Positions 33,712 to 42,435 of a stretch of 64,000 nucleotides of DNA are shown piece by piece. The position numbers and the translations under genes were made by a program. Every line of letters begins with the position of its first letter. Positions within the stretch are counted from its first letter, which is position 1. The DNA is from Streptomyces marokkonensis. Its GTDB lineage: Bacteria > Actinomycetota > Actinomycetes > Streptomycetales > Streptomycetaceae. The notes under the pieces were generated by a model, which was not told the origin of the DNA, did no database searches, and saw only the letters and a program-made list of their open reading frames with translations. The DNA is taken from NCBI RefSeq assembly GCF_008312835.1, contig NZ_VSKS01000007.1, forward strand, positions 186,001 through 250,000. The letters are read 5' to 3'.

Positions 33712-33962
33712 ATGGAGGCGTCAGACCGGCCCGTCGCGTCTTCTGTCCGGACGCCGCCCATCGCGTGCTTCTCCTGCGCCGGCGTGATCCGTTCGACGGG
33801 ACGTGTCTTCGGGAGCCACCCGGTGGCGGCATCGAGCCGGGCGAGACGGCGCCCTGGTGCCGGACGGTTCCTGGCGGTCCGGGACCGCTTGAGGAGGAGG
33901 TGGCGCTGCGGACCGGGGCCTGGGCGCACCGGGACAGTCCGCGTCCGGCACCGGTCGGCTGA
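33712..33962 (+). pseudogene. Decayed Nudix hydrolase gene
   Basis: From 33723 the frame reads PARRVFCPDAAHRVLLLRRR then EPPGGGIEPGET, matching the strand and first part of the Nudix box of Streptomyces (d)NTP-type hydrolases, but the REUXEEXGU half is missing and replaced by unrelated residues before a stop at 33960. The likely original ATG at 33712 (MEASDRP) is in another frame, so there is also a frameshift near 33725-33735. It is a truncated, frameshifted remnant of about one third of the gene. Confidence 0.6.
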
Positions 33963-34093
33963 CCGGGGAACCCGTCGCCTTCCCGCTCGAAACGCCTCCG
34001 GGCACGGAATACCGGGTCCGCCGACGCTGTTGCGGCTCAGTGAGCCGGCATGCCTGAGTCAAAAGGATCGGCCAGTGGCGGAAGGAGCACCCC

Positions 34094-34258
34094 ATGGCAC
34101 GCAGCACCGCGCGGCCCGTCGTCAGGCTGAAGTCGGCGGCCGGTACGGGGGTCACCTACGTAACCCGCAAGAACCGTCTGAACGACCCCGACCGGCTCGT
34201 CCTGCGGAAGTACGACCCCGTCGTCGGCGAGCACGTGATCTTCCGCGAGGAACGATGA
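34094..34258 (+). CDS. rpmG: 50S ribosomal protein L33, cysteine-free paralogue
   Basis: A 54-residue protein, the normal L33 length. It contains the L33 pattern [19 protein letters not shown] then [19 protein letters not shown]. The zinc-ribbon cysteines are absent, so this is the zinc-independent form that bacteria can use to replace the Cys4 form when zinc is low. AAGGAG lies six bases before ATG 34094. It stands alone, without the L28, L31 or S14 paralogues often found beside it, and I do not see a clear Zur box upstream. It incorporates in the large ribosomal subunit. Confidence 0.93.
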   Translation: MARSTARPVVRLKSAAGTGVTYVTRKNRLNDPDRLVLRKYDPVVGEHVIFREER

Positions 34259-34299
34259 GGACGGGGGCCCGCCAGGGCTGACGAGATGCCCCGCCCACC

Positions 34300-34638
34300 T
34301 CATACCGCGCCGCCGAAGAAGACCTGTACCTCCCGGATCAGCCCGTCGCGGACCCTGATCGCCTCCATGTTGCGGTACCGGCCGCCGGTGGCGAGTCCGT
34401 ACTCGTAGAGGACGAGGACGAGCTCCCGGTCCGCCGGGGTGACGTGCAGCAACCGCTGCTCGGTCAGCCGCTGAGCAGTGGGGAAGCACCGCTCGAAGAA
34501 CGCGGCCTTGTCGATGTGGTCGTCCCGCGGACTGGTGAACGAGAAGTCGTCGGCATAGAGATCGAACGCCGCGTCCCGGTCCTGCGCCCGGTAGTACCGG
34601 AACGCGGCTCTCACCACGTCGGTCGTCTGCTCGGACAT
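34300..34638 (-). CDS. SnoaL-like / NTF2-fold protein
   Basis: A 112-residue protein of the NTF2-like superfamily: helix AAFRYYRAQDRDAAFDLYAD, strand FSFTSPRDDHIDKAAFFERC, then the sheet ELVLVLYEYGLATGGRYRNM and a C-terminal IREVQVFFGG strand, as in SnoaL-2/YesE proteins. It could be a small-molecule isomerase or hydratase, or a binding protein; no catalytic His-Asp pair can be assigned. ATG 34638 has AAGGGAGAG upstream. Isolated gene, converging with rpmG. Confidence 0.85.
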   Translation of the reverse strand: MSEQTTDVVRAAFRYYRAQDRDAAFDLYADDFSFTSPRDDHIDKAAFFERCFPTAQRLTEQRLLHVTPADRELVLVLYEYGLATGGRYRNMEAIRVRDGLIREVQVFFGGAV

Positions 34639-34743
34639 CTGTCTCTCCCTTGCCGGACGAAGCGCTCCCCCCTCACCGTAGGGCCCGAGCCCGGCGCCCT
34701 GCCGGAGCGAGCCCCCGCGGCCGGAGGAGACCCGCGAGGGGAG

Positions 34744-36288
34744 TCAGCGGCGCCGGCGGCGGACGAGGCGGCGGAATGCCTTCGGTCCGCCGGCCGGCGC
34801 GGGCAGCGTGCCGGCCACCGCGTCGGCCAGCAGGGAGCCCACGGTCTCGGCCGCACAGGCGCGGTTGGCGCCGATACCGCCCGAGGGCCCGCGTTTGCTC
34901 CAGCCTACGACGTACGCCCCCGGCCTGCCGGTCACCCGTCCGCGCTCGTTCGGCACGGTCCCGGTGGTCTCGTCGAACGGCAGCCCCTCCTGGGGCACCC
35001 CGCGGTAGCCGACCGCCCGCAGGGCCAGGCCCGCCGGGATCTCCAGGTCCCCGGTGCCGCCGGTGACCCGCACGGCACGGGTGTCCTCGCCCCCGCACAC
35101 CTCCACCGGGGCGGAGAGGAAGCGGAACACGATGCGCCGCCGTCCGCCCGCGCCCGGTGACAGCGACCAGTCGACGGTCTCCCGCGCAAGCCCTCGCAGC
35201 ACCGCCGCCTTGTCCCGCGGCGCGGCGGCATCGATCGCGGCGCCGATGCGCGGATCGTGGTCGTCGACGACCAGGTCCACCCCGGGGAGATGTCTCAGGG
35301 CCCGCAACTCGGACCTGGTGTACGCCGCGTGCTGCGGGCCGCGGCGCCCGAGCACCACCACCTCGCGCACTGTGCCGCGGCGCAGTTCCGCCAGCGCGTG
35401 ACCGGCGATCTGCGTGCCGGCCAGCGTCTCCGGGTCGGACACGAGGATCCGGGCGACGTCGAGCGCGACGTTGCCGTTGCCGATCACGACGACACGCTCC
35501 GCCGACAGGCCGACGGCGTCCGGCGCGACCTCGGGATGCGCGTTGTACCAGGCGACGAAGGTGGTCGCGGAGACACACCCCGGCCGTTCCTCGCCCGGGA
35601 CACCGAGCCGCCGGTCGGTGGCGGCGCCCACCGCGTAGATCACCGCGTCGTGGTGCGCGGCGAGTTCCTCCGCCGTCACGTCGGTGCCCACATCGAGGCC
35701 CAGGTACATCCGCACCCGTGGATGGGTGTGGAACCGGGCGAAGGTCTCGCCCACCTTCCTGGTCGCCGGGTGGTCGGGCGCCACGCCGTACCGGACGAGC
35801 CCGCCGGCCACGGGAAGCCGGTCGATGAGCGTCACCTCGGCCCGTGTGTGCAGCAGCAGGTCCTTGGCGGCGTACATGCCGGCCGGACCGGTGCCGACGA
35901 CAGCGACCCGCAGCGGCCCGAAGTCCGGGGGCAGGACCCGGTCGAAGGCCGGTTCGCCCCAGGCGTGGAAGTTCGGGCCCGGCCCCGCGGCTTCCCGCGC
36001 CGGCGTCTCCGCGTCCTCCTCGGAGTCCGCGCCGCCGGGCTCGAAGTAGGCCGCGTTGATCCGCGCGTACTCCCGCTGCGTGTCCGGCAGCCGGTCGACC
36101 GGGAAGACGGCGTCCACCGGACAGGCGTCGGCGCAGGCACCGCAGTCGATGCAGCTCCTGGGGTCGATGTGCAGCATCTCGGTGCTGCCGAAGGCCCGCT
36201 CCTCGGGCGTGGGGTGAATGCAGTTGACCGGGCAGACGGACACGCACGTGGCGTCGCTGCAGCAGGTCTGGGTGATCGCGAAGGCCAT
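34744..36288 (-). CDS. fprB: Ferredoxin-NADP+ reductase with N-terminal ferredoxin domain (FprB type)
   Basis: A 514-residue protein. Residues 1-65 are a bacterial-type ferredoxin with two cysteine groups (CCSDATCVSVCPVNC, then CIDCGACADACPVD); residues about 105-514 are an adrenodoxin-reductase-like FAD/NADPH domain (VAVVGTGPAGMYAAKDLL; VVVIGNGNVALDVARILV; GWSKRGPSGGIGANRACA). This is the mycobacterial FprB layout, which passes electrons from NADPH through FAD to its own iron-sulfur clusters. It lies 47 bp downstream of the AurF-like gene on the same strand and is likely its electron donor. Confidence 0.93.
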   Translation of the reverse strand: MAFAITQTCCSDATCVSVCPVNCIHPTPEERAFGSTEMLHIDPRSCIDCGACADACPVDAVFPVDRLPDTQREYARINAAYFEPGGADSEEDAETPAREAAGPGPNFHAWGEPAFDRVLPPDFGPLRVAVVGTGPAGMYAAKDLLLHTRAEVTLIDRLPVAGGLVRYGVAPDHPATRKVGETFARFHTHPRVRMYLGLDVGTDVTAEELAAHHDAVIYAVGAATDRRLGVPGEERPGCVSATTFVAWYNAHPEVAPDAVGLSAERVVVIGNGNVALDVARILVSDPETLAGTQIAGHALAELRRGTVREVVVLGRRGPQHAAYTRSELRALRHLPGVDLVVDDHDPRIGAAIDAAAPRDKAAVLRGLARETVDWSLSPGAGGRRRIVFRFLSAPVEVCGGEDTRAVRVTGGTGDLEIPAGLALRAVGYRGVPQEGLPFDETTGTVPNERGRVTGRPGAYVVGWSKRGPSGGIGANRACAAETVGSLLADAVAGTLPAPAGGPKAFRRLVRRRRR

Positions 36289-36335
36289 GGTCGTCCGCTC
36301 CGCTGTAGGCCGGTACAGGTGCAGGGTGGGGATCG

Positions 36336-37250
36336 TCAGACGAGGTTGGCGCGCTTGTAGAAGAAGAGCGCGGGCCGGGTGAGCAGCCCCACCGAGGCCA
36401 GGAACTCCATCAGGCCCGAACAGCTCGCGCGCATCATCGACTTGTGGTGCTCGTTGGCCTTCGCCTCACGGAGCGCGCGGTCCTCGTCCAGGCCGGCGTT
36501 CGCGTAGACCTTCCGGTTCACCATGCTGGTGACGATGACGTAGGCCGCGACGGCGATGAGGACGGCGTGGATCCGGCGGCGCAGCCGCCCCGCGCGCGCG
36601 AGGTGCCTGCGCGTCTCGTCACGGGCGAACTTCATGTGCCGCGACTCCTCCACGACATGGATGTTGTTGATGGTGCGGACGAAGGGCACGACCCGCTCGT
36701 CGCGCATCCAGTCGCGCTGCATGACGTCCAGGACCTCCTCGGCGACGAGGATCGCCGCGTACGCGGCCTCGCCGAAGGCAACGGTCTTGAAGATCCTGCC
36801 GAGTTCGAGCGCGACCCGGTGCGGGCGGTACGCCGGGGCCTGGAGCTTCCTGGCGCCGCGGGCGAACATGATCGAGTGCCGGCACTCGTCGGCGATCTCG
36901 GTGAGCGCCCACTGGACGGAGTCGTCCGTCGGGTCCTTGGCGTAGATGTCCCGCAGCACCATCTGCTGCAGGATCATCTCGAACCATATGCCGGTGCTGG
37001 CCACGGACGCGGCCTCCTGGCGCGTCAGCGCCCTGCGCTGCGCTTCGGTCAACTCGGTCCAGTACGCCGTCCCGTAGAGCGTGCTCCACTCCGGACTGGC
37101 GCCGTGGTAGCTCGTGTCGAGGGGCGTGTCCCAGTCGACTTCGGTGAGCGGGTCGTAGGAGAGCTGCGCGGAAGAGTCGAGCAGCCGCCGGGCTACGCCG
37201 TCGTCGGAGGGCAGGTTACGGGCCTCCGGCTGAGAGGTGCTGCTGGCCAT
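36336..37250 (-). CDS. AurF-like diiron oxygenase
   Basis: A 304-residue ferritin-like protein. Iron-ligand motifs are visible: an early Glu in TGIWFEMILQQ, ADECRHSIMFARG, AEEVLDVMQR, VEESRHMKFARDE and KANEHHK, matching the AurF (p-aminobenzoate N-oxygenase) fold, with a hydrophobic helix (HAVLIAVAAYVIVTSMV) that may associate with membrane. AurF proteins oxidise aryl amines or other substrates with O2 and need external electrons; FprB is the next gene. ATG 37250 has GAGGAG eight bases upstream. The substrate is unknown; a role in lipid or fatty-acid oxidation is also possible. Confidence 0.88.
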   Translation of the reverse strand: MASSTSQPEARNLPSDDGVARRLLDSSAQLSYDPLTEVDWDTPLDTSYHGASPEWSTLYGTAYWTELTEAQRRALTRQEAASVASTGIWFEMILQQMVLRDIYAKDPTDDSVQWALTEIADECRHSIMFARGARKLQAPAYRPHRVALELGRIFKTVAFGEAAYAAILVAEEVLDVMQRDWMRDERVVPFVRTINNIHVVEESRHMKFARDETRRHLARAGRLRRRIHAVLIAVAAYVIVTSMVNRKVYANAGLDEDRALREAKANEHHKSMMRASCSGLMEFLASVGLLTRPALFFYKRANLV

Positions 37251-37428
37251 GCTGAGGGCTCCTCGGGTCGGGACCGTGCACATTTACCACGGGTAACAGC
37301 CACCGCTTGCTGACGAACTGTATAGCAAGAGGCGGCAGCTTCCTACCCCCGGTAACAGGCGGTTGTCGGGCGGAATCCGAGCGGGTCACCACCGCGGCCG
37401 ACGGCCGCTCCGCGTTAGCGTGCGAGGC

Positions 37429-38601
37429 ATGTCGGACGCACGGCCCCGCCCGGAACCGTTCATCCCGCGCACCGATCCCGCGACACTCGACGACCTCCGC
37501 GCACGACTGCGTGCGACGCGCTGGCCGGACGCGCCCGAGGACGCCGGCTGGTCGCTGGGCACCGACGTCGCCCGCCTGCGTGACCTCACCGCCTACTGGG
37601 CGGACGGCTTCGACTGGACGGCGCAGGAGGCGGCACTGGCCCGGCTGCCCCGCTTCCGGGTCCGGCTCGGTGGACTCGGCACCCACTTCGTGCACGCCCG
37701 GGCCGTCGCGCCGGCCGGCCCCGTTCTGCCCCTGGTCCTCAGCCACGGCTGGCCGGACTCGTTCTGGCGCTACTCGAAGGTCGTCCCCCTGCTGACCGAT
37801 CCCGGGGCGCACGGAGCCGACCCCGCCGACGCGTTCGACGTGGTGGTACCCGACATGCCTGGCTACGGGTACTCCGACCGCCCCACCGGCCCGCCGCTCG
37901 ACTCCGTCGCCGTCGCCGGTCTGTGGGCCGGGCTCATGGACGTCCTCGGCTACGAGCGGTTCGGGGCGGCGGGCGGCGACATGGGCAGTCACGTGAGCCG
38001 TTACCTCGCACTCGACCACTCCGACCGGGTCGTGGCCGTCCACCGCACGGACGCCGGGCTGCCCGTCTTCACGGGCGACCCCGCCGACCTCACGGCCGAG
38101 GAGCGCGACTGGTTCGACGACGTCGCCGCCTGGTCCGCGAGTGAGGGTGCCTACGGTGCGATGCACCGCACGAGGCCCCAGACCGCCGGTGTCGGGCTCA
38201 ACGACTCGCCGGCCGGGCTGGCCGCGTGGATCGTCGAGAAGCTCCGGGCCTGGAGCGACTGCGGCGGCGACGTCGAACGGAGCTTCACCCGGGACGAGAT
38301 CCTCACGAACGTCACGCTCTACTGGCTCACCGGCACGATCACCTCGTCGATGCGCATGTATCACGCGAACGCCGCGATCCCGCCCGAGCGGCTCACCCGC
38401 CGGGTCGAGGTGCCGTCCGGGTTCTCACTGTTCCGCGGTGACGTCGTCAGGCCGCCGCGGGCGTGGCTCGAACGCACGGCGAACGTCGTCCATGTGAGCG
38501 AACCCCCGCGCGGAGGCCACTTCGCCCCGTTCGAGGAGCCCGAGCTCTACGCGGAGGAACTGCGCGCCTTCTTCCGCCCCTACCGGGCGGCGGTGGGCTG
38601 A
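37429..38601 (+). CDS. Epoxide hydrolase family alpha/beta hydrolase
   Basis: A 390-residue enzyme with the N-terminal EHN domain (PRTDPATLDDLRARLRATRW, about 13-32) and an alpha/beta-hydrolase core: HGWPDSFWRY oxyanion motif at 107-116, nucleophile Asp184 in GGDMGSHVS, and the catalytic His in RGGHFAPFEEP near the C-terminus. It opens epoxides to diols and is soluble. TAGCGT ends seven bases before ATG 37429, with only a partial GAGG, so it may be leaderless. It diverges from the AurF gene. Confidence 0.92.
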   Translation: MSDARPRPEPFIPRTDPATLDDLRARLRATRWPDAPEDAGWSLGTDVARLRDLTAYWADGFDWTAQEAALARLPRFRVRLGGLGTHFVHARAVAPAGPVLPLVLSHGWPDSFWRYSKVVPLLTDPGAHGADPADAFDVVVPDMPGYGYSDRPTGPPLDSVAVAGLWAGLMDVLGYERFGAAGGDMGSHVSRYLALDHSDRVVAVHRTDAGLPVFTGDPADLTAEERDWFDDVAAWSASEGAYGAMHRTRPQTAGVGLNDSPAGLAAWIVEKLRAWSDCGGDVERSFTRDEILTNVTLYWLTGTITSSMRMYHANAAIPPERLTRRVEVPSGFSLFRGDVVRPPRAWLERTANVVHVSEPPRGGHFAPFEEPELYAEELRAFFRPYRAAVG

Positions 38602-38638
38602 GCACGCCACCGCCCCCACCGGGCCCGTCGAGGCGGAC

Positions 38639-40207
38639 TCAGAGGCCCGTGACCTTGCTGCTCGCCGAGACGTCGTAGACCAGGGTGACCGTGCGCCGGC
38701 TGCCGGGGGGAAGCGGGACGTCCCAGCGGACGATGCCGTCCGCGTCGATCGCGTCGGGCACGGGCGAGCAGGCGTCCCGGCGCACGCGCACCTCCACCGC
38801 CGAGACCTCGGAGACGGGGACGCGCTCCCGGAGGACGATCACCCTGTCGTCGCTCTCGCCGGGTGCGGAGAACCGGGAGAGGTCGAGCCGGACGGTCCGG
38901 GTGAGGACGGTCCGCTGGGTGATCCCGGCGGTGTCACGGGTCTCCTCGGTGTGCCGCAGTACCCGGTGGTCGTCCCGGCTGCCGAAGGCGAGGTCCACGG
39001 GGGCGCCGGGGGCGGTGAAGTCCAGGGTGCCGCGCCCGCGGAAGCCACTGTCCCCGATGAGGTCGACGGGGCCGGCCAGCAGGGCGTGACCGGACCGGTT
39101 GTCGAAGCGCACCACCTGGCTGACCAGGGGCGACAGCTCGGGCGAACAGGCGTACTCACTCCGTGCGGACGAGGTGAACGAGGAGAGCGGAACACGGTGG
39201 GCGCGGCCGTCCGCCGGCACGGAGACCGGGGCGGGGGAGTGGAGCACCCGTACCTCACCGCCGTCGTCCACTCCCGGCAGCCCCAGCACGGGGACGGGAC
39301 CGAGCTCCGCGACCTCCTCCTCGCGCAGGTCGACATGGACGGCACGGCGCTCCGCGGCGGAGCGGTCCGTCAGCGTCAGCCGGTCCTCACCGAACCGGGG
39401 CGGCTCCGCGGCCGAGGCCGAACGGGCGGTCGACAAGGTCAGTCGCACGTTCGACCAGTCCTCGCCAGTGCGTTGCCAGACGATCGCGTCGGTGTCCAGC
39501 CTCAGGTGCTCCCCGTCGAGCACGGCCCGATAGGCGGGCCGCCACAGCGCACACGGGGTGAGGTGGGTCAGGCGCAGCTCGGCCTCCCCGGCGGCCGGCG
39601 CCCGGACGGTCAGCTCGAGGTGACCGGCCAGCTCCGCGGGCGCCGTCTCGGAGAGGTCCATGGCCCGCTGGGTCTCGGAGAGCTCGGCGGCGATGCCGGT
39701 CAGCCGCGCCTCCACGGCGCGCAGCCGCTCGCCGTGGGAGTCGCGCTCTCCGTCCACCCGGTCCAGCTCCCGGGCCCACCGGTCCCCTTCCGATTCCCCG
39801 GAGCCGGCTCCCTCGGAGATCTCCCGCAGCAGATCGGTGGCGAGCCGGCCGAGCAGATCGAGACGGGCCCGCAGCCGGTCACGCTGCTGCTCCAGATCCG
39901 ACCGCTCTTCTTCGAGGCCCGTCATGTGGTGGCGCAGCGCTGAGTCGTCGTCGTCGGGCCGCGGCCCGCGCGGCGTCCAGCTCCGCACGATCCGCACGTC
40001 CAGCACGGTCGCCGGATGGCCGCCGGTCAGTTCGGCGTGCAGGGTACGGTCGACGGCCAGCGCGCTGACCGGTCCCAGGAACAGCCGCTGGGTGCCGGCC
40101 TCCAGATCGAGCACCGCGGTCCGCTCGATGTGAGCGCGGTCCTCCGTACAGGTGACGGCGGTGACGGGCAGGGGAATCAGGGGGATCGGCTCCGATGACG
40201 TAGACAT
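38639..40207 (-). CDS. DUF4139 (MuiA-like) domain protein, shorter paralogue
   Basis: A 522-residue protein. The N-terminus (about 14-80) is a DUF4140-like beta region, residues about 88-170 form a coiled coil rich in Glu/Arg/Leu (EEERSDLEQQRDRLRARLDL), and the rest is the DUF4139 beta-rich domain (LTHLTPCALWRPAYRAVLDG; VPLSSFTSSARSEYACSPEL; RTVTLVYDVS at the end). The family includes E. coli-linked mucoidy inhibitor A. It starts 9 bp after the stop of its longer paralogue and probably depends on it for translation. No signal peptide, so probably cytosolic. Function unknown. Confidence 0.85.
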   Translation of the reverse strand: MSTSSEPIPLIPLPVTAVTCTEDRAHIERTAVLDLEAGTQRLFLGPVSALAVDRTLHAELTGGHPATVLDVRIVRSWTPRGPRPDDDDSALRHHMTGLEEERSDLEQQRDRLRARLDLLGRLATDLLREISEGAGSGESEGDRWARELDRVDGERDSHGERLRAVEARLTGIAAELSETQRAMDLSETAPAELAGHLELTVRAPAAGEAELRLTHLTPCALWRPAYRAVLDGEHLRLDTDAIVWQRTGEDWSNVRLTLSTARSASAAEPPRFGEDRLTLTDRSAAERRAVHVDLREEEVAELGPVPVLGLPGVDDGGEVRVLHSPAPVSVPADGRAHRVPLSSFTSSARSEYACSPELSPLVSQVVRFDNRSGHALLAGPVDLIGDSGFRGRGTLDFTAPGAPVDLAFGSRDDHRVLRHTEETRDTAGITQRTVLTRTVRLDLSRFSAPGESDDRVIVLRERVPVSEVSAVEVRVRRDACSPVPDAIDADGIVRWDVPLPPGSRRTVTLVYDVSASSKVTGL

Positions 40208-40216
40208 GCCTGTGTG

Positions 40217-42295
40217 TCAGCTCCTGCGATTGCCGCCCGTGAGGGCCTTTCCGGCGGGGATGCGGATCTCGTAGCCGCCGTCGAGAGCGGCGGTGCCACC
40301 GGCGGGCAGCTCGACCCGCCACAGACGCGTGCCCGGCACATGCCGCTCCGGGCCGTCGCCGTCCTCGGGCGCCGTCCAGTCGGCCCGTTCCTCGATCCGG
40401 ACGTCCGCCTCGGCCGTGACGGGCACGCGCTCGCGCACCTCGACGGAGACCGGCACGGCCAGCCGGTTGGCCAGTTCCACGTGGACGCGGTGGTCGAGCA
40501 CGGTGACGTTGTTGCGCAGACCGGCGGTCGACTCGTGCAGGCTCGTACGGCGGGTGACGCCGATCGAGTCGGCAGGCCCGAGCCCCATCCGGCACACACC
40601 GCCCGGCGCGAGCGTCGGCAAGGAGGAGGTCAGCAGGAAGTCCTCGTCGACGATGACCTCCACCGGGCCGGCGAGCAGGGCCTGTTCGGTCGCGTTGGAG
40701 AGCACCAGCGTCGTGTACACGGTCTGTTCCACGGCCGGCACACAGATGTACTCCGTGCGCAGGCCGACCGGGATCTCACCGACGGTGACGGTGTGCCAGG
40801 TGCCGTCCGACGGAATGTCGGCGGGGGCGGCGGCATCGAATCGGTGGTCGAAGGAACCCGCGGACTCACGGGGCCGCACGGTCTGTCCGGGGAGAGGCAG
40901 CGCGGCCACCGCCTCGGCGCGCCGCCGGTACTCGGCGGTCACCGGGTCGAAACCGCCGCAGGGGAACAGCCGGCCCCGGCGGCCGTCCTGTTCGTCCGGA
41001 CCGCGCAGGACGAGCGCGCTGTAGTCCAGCTCGGCGCCGTCCGGCTGGGGCGGCCCGGCCACGGGCGCCGGCGGCGCGGACGCGCGCGGGGCCGCGGGCA
41101 TCGCGGGCGGTGGCGGGGCTGCTCCGGGGGGCGCGGGGGCCGGGGCCGCGACGGGCCCGCCGCCGGTGCGCGGCCTGCCGCCGGGCCGGGGCCTGGGCCG
41201 CGCCGCGAGGTCCTCCGCACCGCTGCCGAAGGCCTGCGGGAAGTGTCCTTCCGCGCCACCGGGAACCGGCGGCGCGGTGGGCGACCCGCCGTAGCCCGCC
41301 ATCACGGGTGGCGGCGGCACCCGACCCGGCGCGGGAGCGGCCCCCGCCATCGGGGGCGCGGCGTCGTTTCCCGGCCGGGGGCCCGCCGCGTCGTAACCGG
41401 CGAAAAGACCGGCCAGCCCCGCCGGATGCTCACGCCAGCCCGGCGGAGCGGGTGCGGGCTGGCTGCGTCCGATACGGACGGAGCGGAGCCGGGGCAGTTC
41501 GGTGCGACGGCGCAGGTCGGCGGTGGCCAGGGCGATACGCACCCCGGTCCAGTCCTCGCCCGTGCGCTGGGCGACCGAGGCCCGCAGCAACAGGCGCCCG
41601 TCCTGGGCGCCCTGACGGTGAGCGAGACGGTAGGCCGGCACCCATACGGCGCCGGGCACCCCGTACTCCACTTCCACCCCGACCTCGGCCCCAGTCGCAC
41701 CGTCGAGTGTCAGGACCGCGCAGAACGAGGTGGCCACGTGCGCCGACGGCGCGTCGCTGGAGGCACGGGAGAGCCTGTCCACCGCGACGGTGAGTTCGTG
41801 CTCGACCCGGCGCAGTTCCTCCTCCAGTTCGCGAAGCCTGCCGTGCAACCCGGTCAGGCGCTCGTCGACGAAATCGGAGAGGTCCAGCCACGCGTCGACC
41901 GGAGTACGTCGATGCGGGTCGTCCTTCCTGCGGGCGGGCGGCACCGGACGCAGCGCACCGATCTCCCCGATCAGGGTCAGCTGCCGGTCCCGGCGGCCCC
42001 GCGCCGCGTCGCAGTCGTCACGCAACCGCTCCACCTCGCGCAGCAACTCGCCTGCCTGGCCGGCCTCCTGCGGCTCGGCCTCGACCTCCACCCGGGCCTC
42101 GGTGACACGCACTCCGGAGGCGTCGACGACGCGGGCCCGCAACGAGTCCGCATCCAGCGAGCGGGGCAGCCCCGTCACCCGCACCTGCCCGTCCGCGGGC
42201 ACCGTGCCCCGGGCCAGGCGACGGCAGAGCGCGCCCTGCGCGTACACCACCACCGAATCGAGAACGGATGCCCACCTCGGAGCCGCCCCAGCCAT
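40217..42295 (-). CDS. DUF4139 (MuiA-like) domain protein, longer paralogue
   Basis: A 692-residue protein with the same order as its neighbour: DUF4140-like start (SVVVYAQGALCRRLARG), coiled coil at about 75-190, then the DUF4139 region split by a Pro/Ala/Gly-rich insert at about 290-440 that the shorter paralogue lacks. The end (LPAGGTAALDGGYEIRIPAG) matches the family. The two adjacent paralogues probably form a hetero-oligomer through their coiled coils. The start ATG 42295 has a weak ribosome site. It is divergent from panE. Confidence 0.85.
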   Translation of the reverse strand: MAGAAPRWASVLDSVVVYAQGALCRRLARGTVPADGQVRVTGLPRSLDADSLRARVVDASGVRVTEARVEVEAEPQEAGQAGELLREVERLRDDCDAARGRRDRQLTLIGEIGALRPVPPARRKDDPHRRTPVDAWLDLSDFVDERLTGLHGRLRELEEELRRVEHELTVAVDRLSRASSDAPSAHVATSFCAVLTLDGATGAEVGVEVEYGVPGAVWVPAYRLAHRQGAQDGRLLLRASVAQRTGEDWTGVRIALATADLRRRTELPRLRSVRIGRSQPAPAPPGWREHPAGLAGLFAGYDAAGPRPGNDAAPPMAGAAPAPGRVPPPPVMAGYGGSPTAPPVPGGAEGHFPQAFGSGAEDLAARPRPRPGGRPRTGGGPVAAPAPAPPGAAPPPPAMPAAPRASAPPAPVAGPPQPDGAELDYSALVLRGPDEQDGRRGRLFPCGGFDPVTAEYRRRAEAVAALPLPGQTVRPRESAGSFDHRFDAAAPADIPSDGTWHTVTVGEIPVGLRTEYICVPAVEQTVYTTLVLSNATEQALLAGPVEVIVDEDFLLTSSLPTLAPGGVCRMGLGPADSIGVTRRTSLHESTAGLRNNVTVLDHRVHVELANRLAVPVSVEVRERVPVTAEADVRIEERADWTAPEDGDGPERHVPGTRLWRVELPAGGTAALDGGYEIRIPAGKALTGGNRRS

Positions 42296-42435
42296 TCCGT
42301 GCCCCCCACCCCAGCCGCGCTCGTGCCGAGGGCAGCCTACGCCGTGCCGTGCCCTGTCGCCCCGTTGCCCGGGCAGGCGCTCGACGGGGCAGGCGGGTTA
42401 ACCTCTCGGACGGTTGTCGAAAAGGGTGGGCACAC

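Noticed and set aside
34000-34093. Zur box upstream of the L33 gene
   Set aside because: No TGAAAATNATTTTCA-like inverted repeat is visible.
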